Assembly: GCA_036365515.1 (NCBI GenBank)
Contig: CM070877.1
Location: forward strand, 70,740,022-70,804,021
Reading direction: 5' to 3'
From: Torymus aiolomorphi
Lineage: Eukaryota; Arthropoda; Insecta; Hymenoptera; Torymidae
DNA length: 64,000 bases
The translations under genes were made by a program, and so were the position numbers. How positions within the stretch are numbered: position 1 is the stretch's first letter; every line of letters starts with the position of its first letter. The notes under the pieces were generated by a model. The model was not told the origin of the DNA and did not search any database. It saw nothing but the letters and a program-made list of their open reading frames with translations. Of this stretch, positions 57,699 to 64,000 are shown piece after piece.

Positions 57699-60063
57699 CT
57701 AGCGGGGGCACACGAAAAATGTGTGCTCCGCGTCGTCTCTATTATGTCCGCAGTACCTGCAGGACGGGGTCGTTACCTTCCCCATCCGATGCAGATCCTG
57801 GCGGAAGTATCCGTGTCCGGATAGGAACTGGGTCAGGTAAAAGTTCACCTCCCCAGCTCCTCTCTTATGCCAGAGTCGCACGTCCGTTATGAGGCGTCTC
57901 GTCCACTTGGCTTTGTCGCTGTGTGTCCATCGCATTTGCCAGGATGTCAGCGTCGTCGTCCGTGCGTCTATGGAGGCCCTCGCTCTTCCCCTTTCTTCGC
58001 TGTACTCGTAGATCCTCTTCCGCTCGAGAGCGAGAAGGTCTACTGGGACAACCCCTGCGATCACTAGTACCGCCACCTCTGAGACGGTGCGGTACGCGCA
58101 CGCGATTCGCAGCGCTCCCAGTCTTTGTACCGCCGCGATCTTTTTGCGGTACTTCTCTATTCTATGACCAGATCGTCTGCGTAGCCGACCAGATAGACCC
58201 CCGGCGGCATCGCAAGATCCAACACCTCATCGTAACCTACGTTCCAAATATCGGGGTCAAGGTTCGAGTCCTGCGCTACTCCCGCCGTCATTTTTCTTTT
58301 CTTGATCCCAGTCTGCGTCCCGTACGTAATGTAACGGTCTCGTAGATAGTCCTTGAGGATTCTGAGAAGGTATGGGGGCAGCGGGAAAGAGTCGGATAAT
58401 TCTCGCACGATGTCTGTCCACCTCACCGAGTTGAAAGCGTTTCGTACGTCGAGTGTTGCCATGAGCACTATTGGCCTGTTCTTGTGGGGTCTAGTCTGTG
58501 CTCTGTCAAAGGAGTCGATCACTTTTTGGATCGCCCCTATCGTCGACCGTCCTTGTCTGAAACCGTACTGTCTGTCGTTCAGGCCGCCAACGTCCCGAAC
58601 CGCCTGTTGGATTCGCGGTTTCGGGAGCATTTCGAAGAGCTTGCCAAGTGTATTCAGCAAGCTCAGCGGTCTGTAGGATGACGGCGAGTCCGGGTCACCA
58701 CCCTTTCCTTTATCAATGAGGATCAGCCGCGCCGTCTTCCAATCTTTACTGAACACGCCCTCCGTCAGGCATGTATTATATAGGTTCAGGAGTATCCTCG
58801 GGCGTCGTTTTGCAACAGTCCCGAGGATTTCCGCTGGGATGCCGTCCGGACCTGGTGCCTTTCCCGCCGAGAGCTGCGCAGCAGCCAAGCTGAGCTCACC
58901 CCGGGTGAACTCCTGCACCTCGTCGTCGCCAGTATCATCCCCCCCCCCACCCTTGTTCAAAGTGTGTAGGGAAGAGTTCGTCAATGATTCTGTCCATCGT
59001 TTCTTCGTCCCTGACTACCGGTGGATTGTTGCCTCCCAGGTTGCGGGTGACGATCTTGTAACCCGCTGCCCAAGGGTCTGAGTCCACCTCGTTAATCAGT
59101 TTGGTCCAACTTTCCTTTTTACTGTCATTGATAGCGCGCCTCAGTTCTTTGCGTGCTACCCGATACTCCTGCGAGTGGGCCATCGCGTCCACTCTGTCGC
59201 GGGCGCACTGGGCCCTCCGTCGGAGCCGTAGGCATTCGCGTCGGAGGCGCGCGATATCTTCGGTCCACCAGTACACCGGTTCTTTGTCACGTCTCGTCCG
59301 TTTTCTTGGCATAGAGGCGTCACAGAGCCGTCTCAAGAGCCCCGACGTTTCCTCTGTTAGCTTTTCAGCCTTTTCCCTACCACCGATGCCGCGAGGGATC
59401 GCCGTTGTCGGATCCGGTTCCCTGTCCAGCTGTGCCGTCAGTTTGTCAACGTCTAGTTTTTTCATGTTCCATCCCGCGGGAGTTGGGGCGTTCCCTGTTC
59501 TGTTCTGTGCTTTATCGGTCACTCCGAAGATGATGTACTGATGGTCGCTGGCCGTGTAGCCCTCGAACACCCGCCGCCCCTCGACACTTCGGAGAAGTCC
59601 AGGCGTCACAAAGGTCACGTCTGCGATTTGCTACTGTTAGGTCTAGCCTCGCGGCCATTTCCAACAGCAGCCGTCCACGTTTGTTCGCCGTCGTCATGGC
59701 CCACTCAATGGCCCTGGCGTTAACGTCCCCCGCGAAGATAACGGGGCCGGGGATGTCCCTAAGCGCGTCCTCGAGGGCCGTCACCTTTCGTTCGAACTCC
59801 GCGGCACTACAGTTCGGAATGAGGTACACGCTGACATACGTCACATCAGACACCCGAGCCCAGACGTAGTCCTCGCCCTTTCCTTGGCTTGTGATACGCG
59901 ACCTGGCCCACCCCCGGAACCACAGCGCCGCAGAACGGGAGGTATTAGCGAGCCAAGTCGGACTGTCTCTGTTTCTGTACGGCTCGCTAATCATTATAAC
60001 GTCCGCGTTCATCTCCTCGGCAAGTTGGGGCAGTAAGGCATGAGCCAGGCTACTGCCGTTCAA
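57699..60063 (-). pseudogene. R1-clade LINE ORF2: endonuclease, reverse transcriptase, Cys/His finger
   Basis: Four frames in order. 60063-59512 is an APE-type endonuclease (MISEPYRN, YVSVYLIP, FAGDVNARAIEWAM). 59618-58935 has the endonuclease end (YTASDHQYIIFGVT) and linker. 58984-58157 is RT (KAPGPDGIPAEIL, SSYRPLSLLNTLGKLFE, RQYGFRQGRSTIGAI, LDVRNAFNSVRW, then GYADDLVIE and a stop). 58076-57699 has the C-terminal finger CRYCGHNRDDAEHTFFVC. The RT loop normally read as GVPQGS..GP is here GVAQDSNLDPD, so conserved Pro and Gly residues are lost. At least three frameshifts. The enzyme is dead. Confidence 0.9.
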
Positions 60064-60091
60064 GTTGCCTTGGAGCTCTGTCGACGTCTTG

Positions 60092-61468
60092 TTAAGTGCG
60101 AACGGTCATCTGTCTCGCTCTTGCCTCCGTCAGCGCTGTTTTGAATGCGGTGCAGAGCGTCATGCCCGAAACGTGCGCTGCCCCTCCGCCTTCCTGTGAT
60201 GGGCACCAGAAACAGAGGGGAGCACCCGTGCAGGCCCCAGCCCTGTGTCCATTTCTTCCACACTTCCAATAGCAGTTGCGTCTGTCCGGTCCTTTACAGT
60301 TTGTACGGTAGTGGCCGTAGCCGAGACACTTGTAGCATCTCGGCACCATCAGTGGGGTCCTTACTCAGCAGCTGACAAACCCTATCTTTATACGTCCCGT
60401 CTCGAGTAGCCGTGTCGCGTCTCAGTCTCCGAGCTCGCAGATAGCCATCTCTGTCCTCGGCTGTTTGGCCCGAGGACCGAGACCCGTCTATCCGCGCCCG
60501 GGTTCAGTACTCCGTCTAGTGCGATTCGTACTTCGTCAGTATCTGTAAGGCAGTCCAGGTCCAGTATCTCCAGGGTCACCTTTCGGGTCATGTCCTTGAT
60601 TGCCCCCTGTTCGCCTAGCATCTCCAGGAGACGTCCATTCAGGTTTCCGTGAATGCTTCCATCTCCGTTGGTGCGTACTAGTGCGGCGCCGCCCTTCGTC
60701 TGTGTGACTCCTCTGATTTGGAGGTTGTTATCAGAGGTGTCAACCGTACGTAGCGTCTGCACCACGTCCGCGAAGGTCTTGCCGTCTTTGGGCACGATTA
60801 GCACTACGCCGCCCCGTTGTTTAGAGGCCTTGCAGTTTGGACGTAGTGGCGGTCTGGGGCCCTCCATTGCTTTTTTCTTCTTTTTCTTCTTTTTGTTTTC
60901 CATAGTTTTCCAGCCTTCTTGGGGATTTTCATCTGTGCCTACTTGGGTTTCAACCAGGTCCCCTCTGTCGTCTGATACCTGGATTTGGGGGCGTTGGATG
61001 TTGCTGGCAGTCTTCTTCTTCTTGGTTTTTTGGGTCTCAGGCTGTGATTCTGGACTGTCCCCTGCACCTCTACGCCGTTTGGGAAGCCTGATTGTACGGG
61101 CCGTCCTCTTGGCTTCTTCGCGTGCGGTTTGGAGTACCGCCAGCAGAGCCCTGAGCGTCTTCAGCCCCTCTTTAACATCTTTGGAGATGTTCTTCTGCTT
61201 CTCCGTTGCTCTCTCCATTATTTTTGATCTCCGCCAGCATGTTGCCTACGGTTTTGTCTACCTCGTTCTCCAAGTTGGAGGGCCCTGTGACGTCGTCAGG
61301 CGGTGTGCCAGAGGTGCTAGCGTCGCTGATGACGCTATAAAAGCTCGACGTGCTGGCTGTTCTATGTCTGATCTCCTGAGTGTTGCCTGGTGTCAGGTAC
61401 TCGGTGTTGGGCGGGACACCCGATGCAGTTTGCGCTCTAACTGCGTTTTCTGTACTTTTGTCTTGCAT
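60092..61468 (-). pseudogene. R1-clade LINE ORF1 (Gag-like)
   Basis: Starts at ATG 61468 (MQDKSTENAVRAQTASGVPP). It shifts frame near 61172-61218 into ERATEKQKNISKDVKEGL..., a lysine-rich stretch (about 60.87-60.9 kb), and a KVTLEILDLDCLTDTDEVR region typical of R1-type ORF1. Another shift near 60350-60390 leads to the zinc knuckles CYKCLGYGHYRTNC, CYWKCGRNGHRAGAC and CFWC. It would bind element RNA. Two or more frameshifts. Confidence 0.85.
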
Positions 61469-62215
61469 TTTGTTTATTATACTCTCCTGAAAACTAACTT
61501 CGTGTGGGTTGTGTTGTGTTGGTCAGAGTACCTTCGGCCTAGGATCAGGGGCATCCGCCGGCGTACTCCCGGGAAGTTCCGCCACCCCGGTAGGCCGCAG
61601 TGACCTCGTCGGAGCCCCCCACACCCCGCATCAGCGTCCCGTCCGGGAACCACCCGGCACTGATACGGGAGAGGGATTATACACCGTTATGCAGGGCAGC
61701 CTCCCTGCTGGTTAATGCAGGGTTCGGACCCCTCACTACCGGCGGCCCAGGAGCGCTCCGGCCACTATCCGATGGCGGCCGAACTGGTTTTATCCGGTGT
61801 ACCCTCTGCGGGCCGGGGTTGCGGGACCGCAAGCCAGCACAGCGAAGCCCGTGGCCCGTCATCCAAAGGTTCTGCTGTGTAAGTGTCGTGCGTGTTCGTG
61901 TGTCAGTGTATTGCGTGTTAGAGGTGTTGTGTGTTTATTTCTTTGTGATGAGTGGCTGTAGCAGAGTCACATACCAATATTCTTGACTCTTTTTCCCTTC
62001 TCGCTTGATGAAGCTCGGAGGTTCCCCTTTTAGGCTCCGTGCCCTGCACGGGAAGGGTGTAATCCGTGACCCAGAGCCTCCGTCAGCCCTTTCTGTTGTA
62101 GCGTTGCTGTTGGAAGCATTGACGCGACAAAAGACGTTTCCAGCTGTCACGTACGTGGACGTGGAGGTTGAGGATTTACCTGTATCGGGTTACCACTTTA
62201 CAGACTATGACAGCC
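61469..62215 (-). other. 5' UTR / internal promoter region of the R1-clade LINE
   Basis: About 750 bp of GC-rich DNA upstream of ORF1 without a convincing ORF. LINEs of this clade usually carry their promoter here. No element is pinpointed. Confidence 0.5.
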
Positions 62216-62310
62216 GACGAGTATTATTATTATTGTTATTATTATTATCATTATTATTATTATTATTATCATCATTATTATTATTATTTTTATTATTTTT
62301 ACTATAATTA
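62216..62310. repeat. (TTA)n microsatellite at the LINE target
   Basis: Degenerate (TTA/TTG/TCA)n run starting inside the TSD. A matching short run is cut at the left side of the LINE. Confidence 0.88.
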
Positions 62311-62416
62311 TTATCATTCCTAACTAGTATTACTATATTTTATCATTTACTTACCAATAAATTTTTTTAACGGGAAATCTCTGATGCATAATACATTGTT
62401 GAATCTCTATGACATA

Positions 62417-62990
62417 CAACAGTCTAAGGGGGGTGGTGTTACGTCCGGAGACGTATTATAGAGATTTAGAATTTCATTCTGAAAGTTTATTCACATCAGA
62501 TATTTCCTGACATATAAACGCGAGAATGCAACGCAGCATTTCGCTCAGGCATCGTACCGTAGACCGTGTGACGAAGAGAGCCATCGACCTCCAGAAGACA
62601 GTGGCGTGCAATTTTCTAACAAATCAGCATTTCACAATGCTACCACTTAAATGCTACGCGTATAAGCCGCAACCGAAAATTTCTTAATAAAGATGGTCTC
62701 AATTTATCAACTGTAACCCAATTAAACCGCATTATAAATTATTAAAATTGTAATCGTAAGCCTTACTCATCTAGTAAGCAGACCTTATAAGTTATTTATA
62801 GTAAATTTATAAAAGCAAGTGTAAATTCTAAACGTAAAGAACAATTATAGAAAAATAATTGTAAGTAAAATTACAACGCATCGATCTACCAGAAGCCAGC
62901 AGCTTGTATTGGTAAATAAATTATTGTATTTATATAATAAACATACATATAACCAATTACTATTTATTTCCACTTATTTCCGGACTTCAC
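62417..62990 (+). mobile_element. Gypsy-like polypurine tract and LTR, copy 2
   Basis: caacagtctaaggggggtgg, then TGTTACGTCC at 62437. It runs about 555 bases to ...ggacttcaca, where satellite sequence (caacaataaaatc) starts abruptly. It contains AATAAA near 62685 and further downstream. Similar to but clearly diverged from copy 1. No internal domain is visible. Confidence 0.5.
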
Positions 62991-63196
62991 ACAACAATAA
63001 AATCGGGGAAAAGACCAAAAGCAACGAAAATAGATTTTTTTTTCCACTTCCACCCCTATATAACCGACTATTTGGGGGTGTCCTGGGGATTCAATTTGGT
63101 CGCCAATTTTTTTCTGATACAATTTTATCGCCACAATCCATAAGCAACAATAAAATCGGGGAAAAAACCAAATGCAACGAAAATAGAATTTTTTCT

Positions 63197-63294
63197 GTCG
63201 ACTGATCGACGTAAACAGTGCTTTGGGGGGGGGGGGGGGGGTTTGTTTTTGATTTGTTTTTTTGTTTTGTACATATTTTTTATCATTTTTGAAA
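63197..63294. repeat. Poly-G cassette 1 in the satellite
   Basis: Non-satellite insert beginning ctgtcgactgatcgac, with a run of about 17 G (63225-63241), then T-rich sequence ending atcatttttgaaag. Satellite words lie on both sides. Confidence 0.8.
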
Positions 63295-63626
63295 GCAACG
63301 AAAATAGAATTTTTTCCATTTCCATCCCTATATAACCGACTATATGGGGATGTTCCGCTGATCCAATTTGGTCGCCAATTTTTTTCTGGTACAATTTTAT
63401 CGCCACAATCCATAAGCAACAGTAAAATCGGGGAAAAAAACCAAAAGCAACGAAAACAGAATTTTTTATTACTTCCACCCCTATATAATCGATTATTTGG
63501 GGGGGGGGGGTCGCGGGGATTCAATTTGGTCACCAATTTTTTTCTGGTACAGTTTTATTGCGAGAATCCATAAGCAACAATAAAATTGGGGAAGGAACCA
63601 AAAGCAACGAAAATAAAATTTCTTCT

Positions 63627-63720
63627 GTGGACTGATCGACATAAACGGTGCTGGGGGGGGGGAGTGTCTTGTTTTTGATTTGTTTTTTGTTTTGTATATA
63701 TATTTTATCATTTTTGAAAA
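63627..63720. repeat. Poly-G cassette 2 in the satellite
   Basis: A homologous insert (ctgtggactgatcgac) at the same monomer position, with a shorter G run. Shows that a variant, longer monomer has been copied within the array. Confidence 0.8.
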
Positions 63721-64000
63721 CAACGAAAATAGAATTTTTTTCCTCTTCCACCCCTATATAATCGATTATTTGGAGGTGTTCCGGGGATTCAATTTGGTCG
63801 GCAATTTTTTTCTGGTACAGTTTTATTGCCAGAATCCATAAGCAACAATAAAATCGGGGAAGAAACGAAAAGCAACGAAAATAGATTTTTTTTCCACTTC
63901 CACCCCTATATAACCGACTATTTGGGGGTGTTCCGTTGATTCAATTTGGTTACCAATTTTTTTCTGGTACAGTTTTATTGCCAGAATCCATAAGATACAA

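Larger units (their letters stand above)
57275..62215 (-). mobile_element. R1-clade LINE, full-length but decayed, 16-bp TSD
   Basis: A perfect 16-bp TSD, gacgagtattattatt, at 57259-57274 and 62216-62231. A poly-A tail (T run 57275-57282 on plus) marks the 3' end. ORF1 has CCHC knuckles, ORF2 an APE-type endonuclease, RT and a C-terminal Cys/His finger; this combination fits the R1 clade. GC content is much higher than the surroundings. About 4.94 kb including a 5' UTR of about 0.75 kb. Several frameshifts in both ORFs. Confidence 0.9.
62991..64000. repeat. 153-bp satellite, right block
   Basis: The same monomer in the same orientation as the main array, about five copies, continuing past the right edge. 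Two non-satellite cassettes interrupt it. Confidence 0.95.

Noticed and set aside
57923..58345. Plus-strand ORFs across the LINE RT region
   Set aside because: Antisense shadows of the RT coding strand.
60653..61603. 316-codon plus-strand ORF opposite LINE ORF1
   Set aside because: Shadow of the GC-rich minus-strand ORF1, which carries recognisable zinc knuckles; the plus frame has low-complexity Phe runs from the lysine stretch.

Overview
This window looks like repeat-rich genomic DNA of an insect. A hymenopteran is my best guess; this is inference from the mix of element families, not proof. I find no intact host gene. Almost every interpretable coding region belongs to a mobile or virus-like element, and several are nested inside one another with readable target-site duplications (TSDs). 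The rest is microsatellite, foldback elements and a large satellite.

Layout. 1-2.1 kb: a minus-strand block with an adenain-like cysteine protease, a broken DEDD-exonuclease-like gene and an unknown ORF that runs off the left edge. 2.1-4.8 kb: a solo foldback arm, short duplications and a TG/CG microsatellite. 4.85-7.58 kb: a piggyBac-like non-autonomous element with TTAA flanks, about 650-bp inverted arms and a GC-rich core. 8.5-13.0 kb: further foldback elements, one carrying a 245-bp (CA)n tract. 14.4-17.0 kb: a 2.6-kb element with arms of more than 800 bp, followed by a CCACC-type minisatellite. 18.1-22.1 kb: a decayed Helitron helicase gene (minus) split by a 5'-truncated Penelope-like element (plus). 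The Penelope element has a GIY-YIG domain, inverted terminal arms, a 13-bp TSD and a hammerhead-ribozyme-like motif.

23.9-36.9 kb is a three-level nest. A 5'-truncated Jockey/CR1-type LINE (minus) is split by a BEL/Pao LTR retrotransposon (plus; 477-bp LTRs, TSD tccat, tRNA-Tyr primer site). The BEL element is itself split by a Copia element (plus; apparently identical 246-bp LTRs, TSD gattc, intact pol).

38.8-55.7 kb is a tandem satellite with a monomer of about 153 bp (51 codons), roughly 106 copies, and higher-order duplication periods of 2139 and 2600 bp. A 721-bp foldback MITE interrupts it near its left end. From 55.7 to 63.0 kb the satellite gives way to two Gypsy-like 3' ends and a full-length but decayed R1-clade LINE (minus, 16-bp TSD). 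The same satellite then resumes to the right edge, carrying two poly-G cassettes.

How the parts relate: there are no operons or host pathways here. The informative relationships are order of insertion (Helitron before Penelope; LINE before BEL before Copia; Gypsy-like DNA before R1-clade LINE) and likely trans-mobilisation of small foldback elements by autonomous relatives outside the window. Coordinates of repeat edges are by eye, usually good to a few bases where a TSD is given and to tens of bases elsewhere.
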